A stretch of DNA of 12,658 bases, taken from assembly GCA_002393975.1 (NCBI GenBank), contig DGSM01000006.1:1-12658 (forward strand). Reading direction: 5' to 3'. Under the pieces are notes generated by a model that saw only the letters and a program-made list of their open reading frames with translations, had not been told where the DNA came from and made no database searches. This DNA is from Clostridiales bacterium UBA4362. Its GTDB lineage: Bacteria; Bacillota; Clostridia; TANB77; CAG-508. A program made the position numbers and the translations under genes. Below are positions 1 through 9,700 of the stretch, in pieces (position 1 is the first letter of the stretch; the number at the start of each line of letters is the position of its first letter).

Positions 1-719
1 ATTTTGCTAAAGAAAACAAATTATCCGTAGAAGATGCAGGACGAAGAATTAGATATGAGTTCTTTGAAGAAATCAAAGAAAAAGAAAATGCAAATAAAAT
101 TGCTATTGCACATAATAAAAATGATAATGCAGAAACAATTCTTCTTAATCTAATCAGAGGAACAGGAAGTAAAGGACTAGAAGGAATTAGACCTATAGAT
201 GAAAAACGTGGAATTATTAGACCTTTAATTAATTGTGAAAAGGCAGATATTTTAGCTTTTTGTGATAAGGAAAAACTTGATCCTAGAATTGATAGTACCA
301 ATAGTCAAAATATTTATAGAAGAAATAAAATTAGAAATGATATTTTGCCTAAACTATCAGAAATTAATCCTAATATAGTAGATACTTTGGTAAGAACTTC
401 AGAGATTATATATGAAGAAAATAAATTCTTGGATGAAGTTGGCGAGATAATCTTTTCAAAAACTGCAATTATAGAAAAAAATAAAATCATATTTACTTTG
501 GAAGATTTCGAAGGATTAGCTGATGTTTATAAAAGTAAATTTATTCTAAAAGCTGTTGAAGTTTTAACAGGAGACAAGAAAAATGTTAGTAAAGTTAATG
601 TTGAAGATGTTTTAAAAATGGCAAAAAGAAAAGTTGGAAATAAAGAAATTCAAATAAATAAAAAAATTAAAGCATCAATAAAGAAAGGAAATTTAGAGCT
701 TTCTTTATGTGAAAAATAG
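1..719 (+). CDS. tilS: tRNA(Ile)-lysidine synthase, 3' part (5' end outside window)
   Basis: TilS uses ATP to attach lysine to C34 of tRNA-Ile(CAU), so that it decodes AUA as isoleucine; the enzyme is cytoplasmic. Reading from base 3, 238 residues are visible. The family motif HNKNDNAET lies at visible residues 37-45, followed by the LIRGTGSKG segment. YRRNKIRNDILPKL, a conserved TilS stretch, follows further on. The ATP-binding PP-loop (SGGxDS) would lie upstream and is not seen. After the HNxxDxxET motif only about 190 residues remain, against roughly 330 in Bacillus subtilis TilS, so the final C-terminal domain (TilS_C) seems to be missing, as in the short Aquifex-type enzymes. The gene ends in TAG and no reading frame in the next 78 nt restores a tail, so a frameshift is unlikely. 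Identification is firm; the short-form interpretation is inference from remembered family lengths. Confidence 0.93.
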   Translation, partial: FAKENKLSVEDAGRRIRYEFFEEIKEKENANKIAIAHNKNDNAETILLNLIRGTGSKGLEGIRPIDEKRGIIRPLINCEKADILAFCDKEKLDPRIDSTNSQNIYRRNKIRNDILPKLSEINPNIVDTLVRTSEIIYEENKFLDEVGEIIFSKTAIIEKNKIIFTLEDFEGLADVYKSKFILKAVEVLTGDKKNVSKVNVEDVLKMAKRKVGNKEIQINKKIKASIKKGNLELSLCEK

Positions 720-729
720 ATTTAAGGTA

Positions 730-758
730 TTGAATAAAAAAATTTGTTATGATATTTT
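730..758 (+). promoter_or_regulatory. possible sigma-A promoter for ftsH
   Basis: TTGAAT at 730-735 is followed after 17 nt by TATTTT at 753-758. An overlapping alternative is the extended -10 TGTTATGAT at 745-753, which has no good -35. Either would start transcription about 25-35 nt before the ftsH ribosome site (GGAGGA, 787-792). AT-richness makes chance matches easy, so this is tentative; ftsH could also be read through from tilS. Confidence 0.35.
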
Positions 759-797
759 AAGTAGTGATTAATGTAAGAAAAAGACTGGAGGATACAT

Positions 798-2672
798 ATG
801 AAAAAAAGTGGACATAGATCGTTCATGGTAGTACTAATTCTATTGATTGTTGTATTTTTTGTTGTTCAATCTGTAGTAAATCAAAATCAAGGACAATTTT
901 CATATTCTGATTTATTAAAGGCTGTTCAAAACAATAATGTTGAATCAATTACAATAGATTATTATGGAACTAGTGCTAAAGTAAAACTTAAGAAAGAAGA
1001 TAATAATTCTGAATCAAAAGGATTATTTGGACAAGATAGTTTAGTAAAAACAGTTAATATTCCAGATGTTGAAAACTTAATGGAAAATTTAAATGCTAAT
1101 ATGAAAGCATCTGATGATACTTTTATATCAGTTTCAAGAGAAAATGAAGGCTTTTGGGATGTTTTAGTAGATTTATCTTTACCTATTATGGGATTAATTG
1201 CAATATTTATGCTTTTAATGATGTTCTCTACAATGGGAGCAGTATCATCAAGCAAAAATGGTGGAAGTGGAGCAATGCCATTTGGCAAGTCTCGTGCTAA
1301 AATGATTAATAAAGATGATAAATCTAAAGTTAATTTCTCAAATGTAGCAGGAATAGATGAAGAAAAAGAAGAACTTGAAGAAGTTGTAGAATTCTTAAAA
1401 GATCCTAAGAAATATACTGTAATGGGTGCAAGAATTCCTAAAGGAGTTTTACTTGTTGGACAACCTGGTACTGGTAAAACATTATTAGCAAAGGCTGTTG
1501 CAGGTGAAGCTGGAGTACCATTCTTCTTCATTTCAGGTTCTGATTTCGTTGAAATGTTTGTTGGTGTTGGTGCATCAAGAGTTAGAGACTTATTCGAAGA
1601 AGCTAAAAAGAATGCTCCATGTATCATATTCATAGACGAAATTGATGCCGTTGGACGTCAAAGAGGTGCTGGAATTGGTGGAGGACATGATGAAAGAGAG
1701 CAAACCTTAAACCAATTACTAGTTGAAATGGATGGATTTAATGCAAATGAAGGTGTTATAGTATTAGCAGCTACAAACAGACCAGATATACTTGATAGAG
1801 CTTTACTTAGACCAGGAAGATTTGATAGACAAATTGTTGTTCCAGCTCCAGATGTTAAAGCTAGAGAGCAAATTCTTACTGTTCATGGCAAGAATAAGAA
1901 ATTTGGAGCAGATGTTGATCTTAAAATAATAGCTAAAAATACCTCTGGTATGGTAGGAGCTGATTTAGAGAACTTACTAAATGAAGCTGCTCTACTTGCT
2001 GCAAGACGTAATCTAACAGAGATTGGCGAAAAAGAAATAGAAGATGCTATGATTAAGATAACTATGGGACCTGAGAAGAAGACAAGAGTTAGAAATGATA
2101 AAGAAAAGACTTTAGTTGCTTATCATGAAGCAGGACATGCTTTAACTTCTAAATATCTTCCAACTCAAGATGATGTTCATGAAATATCTATTATTCCAAG
2201 AGGAACAGCTGGTGGATATACAATGTATCAACCAAGTGAAGATAAATCATTTGTTTCTAAACAAGAAATGTTAGAAAATATAGTTTCTCTATTAGGAGGT
2301 AGAGCATCTGAAGATGTTGTTCTTGGAGATGTTTCTACAGGAGCTTCTAATGATATTGAAAGAGCTACTAAGATTGCAAATAGTATGGTTACTAAATATG
2401 GTATGAGCGATAGAGTAGGAACCATCATGTTAGGAGCTGAAAATGAAGAAGTTTTCTTAGGAAGAGACTTCGGAAGAGAAAAGAATTATTCTGAAGAAAC
2501 AGCAGCAATTATCGATGAAGAAGTTAAGAAGATAATTGATAGAGCATATGCTACCGCAAAAGAAATATTAAATCAAAATAGAGATAAATTAGACAAAATA
2601 GCAGCAGTATTAATTGAAAAAGAAAAGATTTCTGGAGAAGAATTTGATAGAATCTTTAACGGTGAAGAATAA
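798..2672 (+). CDS. ftsH: ATP-dependent zinc metalloprotease FtsH
   Basis: FtsH is a membrane-anchored hexameric AAA+ protease that extracts and degrades misfolded membrane proteins and short-lived regulators. The 624 residues fit the family. TM1 lies at about 9-27, an extracytoplasmic FtsH_ext domain at about 30-120, and TM2 at about 124-144. The AAA module has Walker A GQPGTGKT (221-228), the pore loop MFVGVG (253-258), Walker B IIFIDE (276-281), and the second region of homology with arginine fingers R338 and R341. The protease part has HEAGH (443-447), whose two histidines bind zinc, with D519 in NDIERAT as the likely third ligand. The second Walker A residue is Q where most FtsH have P, which should be tolerated. 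The ATG has GGAGGA 5 nt upstream. The gene follows tilS, as in many Bacillota, but without the usual hpt between them. A terminator follows. Confidence 0.98.
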   Translation: MKKSGHRSFMVVLILLIVVFFVVQSVVNQNQGQFSYSDLLKAVQNNNVESITIDYYGTSAKVKLKKEDNNSESKGLFGQDSLVKTVNIPDVENLMENLNANMKASDDTFISVSRENEGFWDVLVDLSLPIMGLIAIFMLLMMFSTMGAVSSSKNGGSGAMPFGKSRAKMINKDDKSKVNFSNVAGIDEEKEELEEVVEFLKDPKKYTVMGARIPKGVLLVGQPGTGKTLLAKAVAGEAGVPFFFISGSDFVEMFVGVGASRVRDLFEEAKKNAPCIIFIDEIDAVGRQRGAGIGGGHDEREQTLNQLLVEMDGFNANEGVIVLAATNRPDILDRALLRPGRFDRQIVVPAPDVKAREQILTVHGKNKKFGADVDLKIIAKNTSGMVGADLENLLNEAALLAARRNLTEIGEKEIEDAMIKITMGPEKKTRVRNDKEKTLVAYHEAGHALTSKYLPTQDDVHEISIIPRGTAGGYTMYQPSEDKSFVSKQEMLENIVSLLGGRASEDVVLGDVSTGASNDIERATKIANSMVTKYGMSDRVGTIMLGAENEEVFLGRDFGREKNYSEETAAIIDEEVKKIIDRAYATAKEILNQNRDKLDKIAAVLIEKEKISGEEFDRIFNGEE

Positions 2673-2697
2673 TTAAAATATTTATAATAAATAATAA

Positions 2698-2737
2698 GTC
2701 AAGGGAGTAACATTTATGTGTGTTCCCTTGATTTTTT
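2698..2737 (+). terminator. Rho-independent terminator after ftsH
   Basis: TCAAGGGA at 2699-2706 pairs perfectly with TCCCTTGA at 2724-2731, and is followed by six T residues (2732-2737). It begins 26 nt after the ftsH stop codon and ends the tilS-ftsH unit. Confidence 0.9.
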
Positions 2738-2756
2738 ATATGTGCTAATATAAAAT
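2728..2756 (+). promoter_or_regulatory. probable sigma-A promoter for the PBP-rsmA-sortase unit
   Basis: TTGATT (2728-2733) and TAAAAT (2751-2756) are separated by exactly 17 nt. The -35 box is embedded in the falling arm and T tract of the ftsH terminator. Transcription would start near 2763 and give a leader of about 23 nt with AAGGA (2773-2777) before the ATG at 2786. Since a terminator closes off the upstream unit, a promoter is needed here, and this is the best match. Confidence 0.55.
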
Positions 2757-2785
2757 ATTTCTATGATAAAATAAGGAATAATTTT

Positions 2786-5032
2786 ATGAAAGAGAAGGAT
2801 ACCAAGGTAAAAGTTAAAAAAATAAAAAATAATATTATTTCACGTGGTAGATTATTAATAGTGCTATCAATTATTTTAATTCTATTAACATGTCTAGTTT
2901 TTAGAATAGGTTTCATACAATTTGTAAAAGGACCAGAATACAAAGAAATAACAGCTAGACAATCTACAAGTAGTAGAATTATTTCTGCTAAAAGGGGAAA
3001 TATATATGATGCTAATAATAAAGCTTTAGCACTAAGTGCTGATGTTGATACAATTAGCTGTAATCCAAAATATGTTGCAATATATAGTGGAAGTGATATT
3101 AATCAAGAAAAAACTAAAGCTTTGAAAGAAAATATGGCAAAGAAAATTGCTGAGATTTTTGGAGTTGAAGAAGAGACTATATATAAAAAACTTACAAGCA
3201 ATAGTCAATATGAAACTTTAGTTTCAAAAGTTGAACAAGACAAAGTAGATGAATTCCAAGCATGGTTAAAAGAAAATGAGGTTACTAATGGAATAAATAT
3301 TGATAAAGATACAAAAAGATATTATCCATTTGATAATCTTGCTTCAAATGTTTTAGGCTTTTGCGGATCAAGCGGATCAGGCTCTGATGGAATAGAACTT
3401 AGCTATGATAGTGTTTTAAGTGGTACTTCTGGAAAACTTACAACATCAATATCATCATTAAAAACTGTTATTCCTGATTCAGATGAGGAATATATAGCAC
3501 CAGAAGATGGAAGCAATATTTATTTAACAATAGATTCAAATATACAATCAATTGTAGAAAAATATTTGAAACAAGCATGTATTGAAAATAACACAAAAAA
3601 TGGTGGAACTTGTATAATAATGGATCCTGAAACAGGAGCTATAAAAGCTATGGCTACATATCCTGACTACAACTTAAATCAACCATATACTCCAAATAGT
3701 AATATTTCTAAAGATTGGGATTCATTATCATCACAAGAGCAAACAAATAGATTATATGGAATGTGGAGAAATAGAGCAGTACTTGATACTTATGAACCAG
3801 GATCAACTTTTAAAACAATAACCACCTCTATAGGATTAGAAGAAAATCTAGTAGAAACAGATACACCAGGAGATTTCTCTTGTGGTGGATATATGACTTT
3901 TGATAATGAAATAATACGTTGTAGTGCAAGAGGAGGACATGGCTCACAAAGTTTAAGAAAAGCATTAGAAAATTCTTGTAACCCTGCATTTATGCAATTG
4001 GGTAAAAGAATAGGTGTTGGAACATTTTATGATTATCTTGAAGCATTTGGTTTATTTGAAAACACTGGAGTTGATTTACCTAGTGAAGGTACTAGTTATT
4101 TCTGGCCTGAAGATAAAGTTGGACCAACAGAGCTTGCAACTATGTCATTTGGACAAAGATTTACAATTACTCCATTGCAATTAGTAAGAGCTGTTTCTGC
4201 TATAGTAAATGATGGAGTATTAGTTACACCACATGTTGTTGATAGAATAGAAAATCCAACTACAGGAACAATAACTACTATTGAAACTACAGAAACAAGA
4301 CAAGTAATATCTGCTGATACAGCAAACAAAGTTAAAAATATGATGAAAGATGTTGTTGAAGTTGGTGGTGGTAGATATGCTAAAGTTCAAGGCTATGAAA
4401 TAGGTGGAAAAACTGGTACATCAGAGCCTAGAGCAGGACATGAATCAGAAGGATATGTTGCATCATTTGTGGCGATAGCACCTGTTGAAGATACTAAACT
4501 TGTTTGTCTTTTAACTCTATATGGTCCTACTAGTGGATCAATATATGGTGGAAGAATTGCGGCTCCAGCTGTAAGTCAAATACTTTCAGAAGTATTACCA
4601 TATATGGAAATACCATCTGATACAAAAACCACAAAACAAGTTAGCAAAATTACAGTTCCAAACTTAAAAGGAAAAACTGTTAGTGAAGCTACTAAGACTA
4701 TAGAAGGATTAGGACTAAAAGTAAGCAGTGCAGGACAAGGCTCTGAAATAGTAAGTGTTCAAAACCCAGTAGGAGGAGCACAACTTATGAAGGGAGGAGT
4801 TGTTAAATTATATACTAGCGAGCATAGTGAGAAAGCTAAAACAACTGTACCTAACCTTAAAGGTGTAACTTATGAGCAAGCTAAAAACATGTTAAATTCA
4901 AAGAATTTAAATATTTCATATAGTGGTAGTGGAATTGTTATTGCTCAAAATCCAACTGCAAGTACAGAAATAGAAGAAGGTTCTATAGTAAGTGTAACCC
5001 TTCAAGCTAAGACTAGTGAATATGAGAATTAA
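2786..5032 (+). CDS. class B penicillin-binding protein with two PASTA domains (FtsI/PBP2/SpoVD type)
   Basis: A D,D-transpeptidase that cross-links peptidoglycan outside the membrane, partnering a SEDS glycosyltransferase in septal or spore-cortex synthesis. Of 748 residues, a basic cytoplasmic tail (1-22) precedes one TM helix (about 23-46). The PBP dimerisation domain follows, starting with the conserved KRGNIYD (69-75). The transpeptidase has all three active-site motifs: STFK (340-343, S340 nucleophile), SCN (397-399) and KTGT (542-545). Two PASTA repeats sit at about 622-677 and 686-740, each opening with VPNLKG. Two repeats recall PBP2x of streptococci; SpoVD usually has one, so divisional FtsI and sporulation SpoVD cannot be separated from sequence alone. 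No ftsL, mraY or rsmH is adjacent, so the gene lies outside a normal dcw cluster. rsmA begins 13 nt after its stop, so the two are cotranscribed. Confidence 0.93.
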   Translation: MKEKDTKVKVKKIKNNIISRGRLLIVLSIILILLTCLVFRIGFIQFVKGPEYKEITARQSTSSRIISAKRGNIYDANNKALALSADVDTISCNPKYVAIYSGSDINQEKTKALKENMAKKIAEIFGVEEETIYKKLTSNSQYETLVSKVEQDKVDEFQAWLKENEVTNGINIDKDTKRYYPFDNLASNVLGFCGSSGSGSDGIELSYDSVLSGTSGKLTTSISSLKTVIPDSDEEYIAPEDGSNIYLTIDSNIQSIVEKYLKQACIENNTKNGGTCIIMDPETGAIKAMATYPDYNLNQPYTPNSNISKDWDSLSSQEQTNRLYGMWRNRAVLDTYEPGSTFKTITTSIGLEENLVETDTPGDFSCGGYMTFDNEIIRCSARGGHGSQSLRKALENSCNPAFMQLGKRIGVGTFYDYLEAFGLFENTGVDLPSEGTSYFWPEDKVGPTELATMSFGQRFTITPLQLVRAVSAIVNDGVLVTPHVVDRIENPTTGTITTIETTETRQVISADTANKVKNMMKDVVEVGGGRYAKVQGYEIGGKTGTSEPRAGHESEGYVASFVAIAPVEDTKLVCLLTLYGPTSGSIYGGRIAAPAVSQILSEVLPYMEIPSDTKTTKQVSKITVPNLKGKTVSEATKTIEGLGLKVSSAGQGSEIVSVQNPVGGAQLMKGGVVKLYTSEHSEKAKTTVPNLKGVTYEQAKNMLNSKNLNISYSGSGIVIAQNPTASTEIEEGSIVSVTLQAKTSEYEN

Positions 5033-5045
5033 TTAAAGAGGAATT

Positions 5046-5861
5046 ATGAATTTATATCAAGAAACAAAGTACATACTAGAGAAAAATGATATAAGACCAA
5101 ATAAAAATCTAGGACAAAATTTTCTAATATCAGAAGAAGCATTAGATGTCATTAGTTCAAATGTTGAATCAAATGATGTGGTATTAGAAATTGGTCCTGG
5201 CATTGGGAATCTAACTAAATTACTTTTAGAAAAAGCAAAGAAAGTAATTTGCGTTGAGTTAGATTCTAAAATGTGTGAAATTTTAAAAGAAAGATTCTTT
5301 TTGTATAAAAACTTCGAACTTATTCAAAATGATATTTTAAAAGTAGATTTATCAGAATATGTAAAACAATATGGAGATAGCTTTAAAGTAGTTGCAAATC
5401 TTCCATACTATATTACTACTTCAATTGTAACTGAATTATTAAAAAAAGATATTAAAGATATAACTATTCTTATTCAAAAGGAAGTCGCAGATAGAATTTG
5501 TGCTGTTCCAGGAGAAAAAGAAGCGGGAGCTATCACATATTTTGTTTACTACTATGCAAACTCTGAAATTCTTACTAAAGTACCAAAAGAATCTTTCATT
5601 CCAAATCCTGAAGTAGAGTCTGAGGTAGTTCATTTACATAGATTAGATGCTCCAAGGGTTAAAGTAAATAATGAAGAATTGTTCTTTAGAGTAATTAAAG
5701 AGAATTTTACAAAAAGAAGAAAAACTATTACAAATTCGATAACAAATTCTATTCCAAAGGATAAATTAGTTAACATTTTAAATAAACTCGGCATAGATAG
5801 TGGAGTTAGAGGTGAAGATTTATCAATTGAGGAATTTGCAAAAATTGTAAATATGTGTTAA
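5046..5861 (+). CDS. rsmA: 16S rRNA (adenine1518-N6/adenine1519-N6)-dimethyltransferase
   Basis: RsmA (KsgA) puts two methyl groups on each of two adjacent adenines in helix 45 of 16S rRNA during late 30S assembly, using S-adenosylmethionine. The 271 residues are normal for the family. The N-terminal NLGQNFL (21-27) is the RsmA signature. Motif I is EIGPGIG (48-54), the acidic SAM-ribose end is VELDSKM (70-76), and the catalytic motif IV is NLPYY (118-122). The C-terminal helical domain includes NFTKRRKT (220-227), typical of the family. The ATG is preceded by AGAGGA (5037-5042) only 3 nt away, a tight spacing. It lies 13 nt after the PBP and 42 nt before the sortase, with no terminator on either side, inside one transcription unit. 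Confidence 0.97.
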   Translation: MNLYQETKYILEKNDIRPNKNLGQNFLISEEALDVISSNVESNDVVLEIGPGIGNLTKLLLEKAKKVICVELDSKMCEILKERFFLYKNFELIQNDILKVDLSEYVKQYGDSFKVVANLPYYITTSIVTELLKKDIKDITILIQKEVADRICAVPGEKEAGAITYFVYYYANSEILTKVPKESFIPNPEVESEVVHLHRLDAPRVKVNNEELFFRVIKENFTKRRKTITNSITNSIPKDKLVNILNKLGIDSGVRGEDLSIEEFAKIVNMC

Positions 5862-5903
5862 AATATAAGCTGTAAATTGCGAAAATTAAGGAAAGGAGGA
5901 TTT

Positions 5904-6677
5904 ATGAATCAAATACTTGCTGCATCAAGAGTATATGTTACTAAAGAAATTAGACGTAAACAAAAATTTTACAAGATAACATTTACTTTAAGCGTTATTA
6001 CATTGATAATCCTTCTTACTTATTATGTTTTTGCTGAAAAGAGAAGAGATGACCAAGAAGCTATATCACAAGAAATATTAACTCAATTAAGTCAAACTCA
6101 AGATAGTACTATAATTCCAGATGCAACCTTAATGATTGACTTAAGTAGTGGTGAAACACAAGAAATTAATGCTGAAGAATTAGAATATGACGTTGAAGAT
6201 GATGGCTCATCTTCATCAAATCCAACAGGAAATGGATCTTCTTCAACTAGACATTCTGGAACAGTAAAAACAAAATCAGGAAAGAATTATACATCTGAAG
6301 CAATATTTAGTTATCCTAGATTAAATATTAATTATCCTGTTTTGGATAAAACATCAACATATTTACTTACAGTATCTCTAAATAAGTATTGGGGACCTGC
6401 TCCAAATGAAGTAGGAAACTATTGTATAGTTGGACATAACTACACTTCTGGAAAGATGTTTGGAAAGCTTAAAAATGCTCAAAAAGGAGATGAAGTAAAG
6501 CTTACAGATGTAAAAACATATACTACAGTAACATACAAAATATATGATATATATGTAATTGAACCAACAGATGTTAGTTGTACATCTCAGCTAACTAATG
6601 GAAAAAGAGAACTTACATTATTAACCTGTACAAATCATGGAAAACAAAGACTATGTTTAAAATGTAGAGAGGTATAA
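5904..6677 (+). CDS. sortase family transpeptidase, membrane anchored
   Basis: Sortases cut a C-terminal sorting signal in secreted proteins and attach them to peptidoglycan or build pili. The ATG at 5904 is chosen because AAGGAGGA (5893-5900) precedes it; an in-frame TTG at 5877 has no such site. The 257 residues hold a basic N terminus, one TM helix at about 26-43 (type II topology), a Ser/Gly-rich linker (about 101-118), and the sortase barrel from about 130. The catalytic trio is present: H178 in GHNY, C242 in LLTC and R249 in KQRL. I cannot assign the sortase class with confidence. No LPXTG-like substrate is encoded in the window, so this looks like a general housekeeping sortase or one acting on distant substrates. 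It ends the PBP-rsmA-sortase unit; a terminator starts at once after the stop. Confidence 0.9.
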   Translation: MNQILAASRVYVTKEIRRKQKFYKITFTLSVITLIILLTYYVFAEKRRDDQEAISQEILTQLSQTQDSTIIPDATLMIDLSSGETQEINAEELEYDVEDDGSSSSNPTGNGSSSTRHSGTVKTKSGKNYTSEAIFSYPRLNINYPVLDKTSTYLLTVSLNKYWGPAPNEVGNYCIVGHNYTSGKMFGKLKNAQKGDEVKLTDVKTYTTVTYKIYDIYVIEPTDVSCTSQLTNGKRELTLLTCTNHGKQRLCLKCREV

Positions 6678-6712
6678 AAAGGCACCAAATTAAGCAAAAG
6701 GTGTCTTTTTTT
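6678..6712 (+). terminator. Rho-independent terminator after the sortase gene
   Basis: AAAGGCACC (6678-6686) pairs with GGTGTCTTT (6700-6708) with one G-U pair and a 13-nt loop, running into a seven-T tract (6706-6712). It begins immediately after the sortase stop and closes the three-gene unit. Confidence 0.88.
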
Positions 6713-6727
6713 ATTGGCCTAAATTAC

Positions 6728-6756
6728 TTGCAATATTTTAGATTTTATAATATAAT
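6728..6756 (+). promoter_or_regulatory. sigma-A promoter for the SNF2-trmFO unit
   Basis: TTGCAA (6728-6733) is followed after 17 nt by a perfect TATAAT (6751-6756). A second overlapping TATAAT at 6746-6751 has the wrong spacing. Transcription would begin near 6763, about 34 nt before the GTG start. It lies just past the sortase terminator, where a promoter is expected. Confidence 0.75.
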
Positions 6757-6796
6757 AGGAAACTAGTTTGAAAGAATATGTGGGGGACATTTTTAA

Positions 6797-9700
6797 GTGT
6801 TAATTAATAAAGATATAATGGAAGAATTAAAGATTTCTTCCGAAGTTAATTCAAAAAATGACACCAGCAAAGATAGTGATTTTAGAGTCAGCATTAATAA
6901 GGTTCACTATACTGATGAAAACAACTTTACTGTTGAAGCAACTGTAAAATATGATGATGAAGGACCTGAATATAGTACTTTTATTTTTGCTAAGAATGGC
7001 GAAGTGGAAGATGTTACTTGTACTTGTGCTGAATATGAATCAACATATGGTACTTGTAGACATATAATGCAAACCGCTATAGCTTTTAATGATAATGCTA
7101 AATATTCAAAGCTATTTTCTGGAGATTCTTCTAAAAAAGAGGAAATAGTTGTAGCAAATACAGAAGCGTATAGAATATATAGACAATTAATTAATTCTTT
7201 TTATGAAGAAGAAGACAAAAAAGATAAGAAAATCATTATTAAGGCCAAAGAGAAGGTACACTTAAAATGTAAATTGTTTTGTAATTCTAGTTCAAAGGAT
7301 TTAAAAGCTGAATTTGAAATTGGAAACAAACAATTTTATAAGATACGTAATTTGATTGAATTCTACGATAAAATGCAACAAGGTGAAAAGGCTAAATATG
7401 GATTAAAGTTAGAATTAACACATGTTAAAGAGGCTTTTGAGGAAGAAGATCATAAATTATTAGATTTTCTAATCAAGTATGCTGAGATAATAAAATATGC
7501 AAATGAGAGTGCAAATAGATATTATCAAAACATGCTTAATAATAGTTATATAGTATTATCACATTCAGCTATGGATGAATTATTTGAAACTCTTTCAGGA
7601 AAAACAGTTGAATGTGAAATTGATGGCGAAGCTATAAATGTTAATTTTGTGGATAAAGAGCCAAGTCTAAAATTTGACTTAATTAGTAAATCAGATTATG
7701 AATATGCTATTTCAACAAATGAAGATGTATATGAATATACAACTATTGAAGGAAAAGATTTCATATACTTCTTAAGAGGTAAAAACTTATATAGATGTTC
7801 AGAAAAATTTAAAAAGACAACACTTACATTATTAGATGCATTTAGAATAAATATGACTAATGAAATAATCTTTAGAAAGACAGAATTTGCGTCATTTTAT
7901 TCTTTAATGCTTCCTAATTTGCAAGATAGTTTTTCACTAGATAAAGTAGATCAAGATGAGCTAGAAACATATAAACCAAAAGAATTAAAAGTAAAGGTAT
8001 ATTTAGATTATACTAAGAGCGGAATTATTACTGCTGATGTAAAATTTGAATATGATAACTATGAATTTTCACCATTTGAAAAAGTAGATGACAAGATTCC
8101 TAGAAATGCTATTGAAGAGTCAAAAGCGTTAGATTTATTCTCTAAATGTGGATTTGTGTTAGATACTAAAAACAATAGATTAATGCTTGTAGATGATGAA
8201 AAAATATATGAATTCTTAAAAGGAGAAATAGAAGAATTTATTTCTAGATTTGAGATTTTAGCAACTGATGATTTTAGACAAAAACAAATTACATCTCCTA
8301 AAGTTAGTTCGATTGGAATTAAGATTGAGAATAATTTATTATCTATTGATTTATCAGGAATAGATTTTAACGCTGATGAAATCACTGAGATAATGAAGAA
8401 ATACAAGATGAAGAGAAAATTCCATAGATTAAAAAATGGTGACTTCATTGATTTAACTAAAAATGATACTTTGGAGGTTCTTCAAAAATTATCAGAAGGC
8501 GCTAATGTTGACTTTAAGAATTTAGTATCTGGAAATATAAAACTTCCAATTTACAGAAGTTTATATTTAGATAAAATATTAGAGAAAACAGATATAGTTG
8601 TTAAACAAGAAGAAAAATATAAAGATTTAATAAATGATGTTTATTCAAGACAGATTTCAGATAAATTTACTCTTCCAAAAGACTTAAATGCTAATATGAG
8701 AGAGTACCAAGAAGTTGGTTTTGATTGGCTAAAAACTATAGATATGTATGGCTTAGGAGGAATACTTGCAGATGATATGGGACTTGGAAAAACAGTTCAA
8801 ATATTAGCAGTAATTCTTTCATATGTACAAGAGACACCAAAAACTAAGAGAAGACCTACTATAGTAGTATGTCCAAGTTCTTTGATTTTAAATTGGAAAG
8901 AAGAATCTGATAAATTTACACCAACACTTAAGACTTTATCGATTTCAGGAAATGTTGAGAATAGAGAAAAATTAATTAATTCTATAAAGAATTATGATTT
9001 AGTAATTACTTCTTATGATTTGTTAAAAAGAGATATTGATCTTTATAAAAAGGTTAATTATAAATTTAGATATATTGTTGCAGATGAAGCTCAATACATA
9101 AAAAATAATAATACTCAAAATGCTAAAGCGATTAAAGAAATAGATGCAGATACTAAATATGCTTTAACTGGAACACCAATAGAGAACTCATTAGCAGAAT
9201 TATGGTCAATATTTGATTTTATAATGCCAGGATATTTATTCTCATATAATAAATTTAAGATTAATTACGAATCACCAATTGCTAAAGATAATGATGAAGA
9301 AGCAATGGCAAAACTTAAAAATATGATAGAACCATTTATCTTAAGACGTATTAAGGAAAAGGTTTTAACAGAACTTCCAGATAAGACAATTTCTGTATTA
9401 AATAACGAAATGAATGAAGAACAATTAAAGTTGTATCTATCATACTTAAAAGTTGCTAAAAAAGAAGTTAAAGAAGAAATTGAAATTAATGGTATTGCAA
9501 ATAGTCAAATTAAGATATTAGCATTGCTTATGAGATTAAGACAAATATGTTGCCATCCAGGATTGTTTATTGATAATTACAAAGGCGAAAGCAGCAAACT
9601 TAACCAATGTGTTGAAATAATAAATGATGCTGTACAAGGTGGACACAAAATACTATTATTCTCAGGCTATTCATCAATGTTTTGGTATATTGAAAAAGAA

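Noticed and set aside
962..1633. Long open frame on the minus strand inside ftsH (223 codons)
   Set aside because: It lies wholly opposite the well-conserved ftsH coding sequence, has a low-complexity Ser/Thr/Pro-rich translation, and has no recognisable motif. It is a by-product of ftsH codon use. The same applies to minus-strand frames at 2228-2428, 2761-2943, 4096-4329, 5439-5633, 8059-8448, 11876-12145 and 12218-12433.
798..2672. FtsH Walker A variant GQPGTGKT as a functional anomaly
   Set aside because: The key Gly, Lys and Thr residues are kept and Q replaces only a variable position, so activity should be normal.
5877..5903. Upstream in-frame TTG start for the sortase
   Set aside because: No ribosome site precedes it, and AAGGAGGA (5893-5900) falls inside the would-be coding region, directly before ATG 5904.
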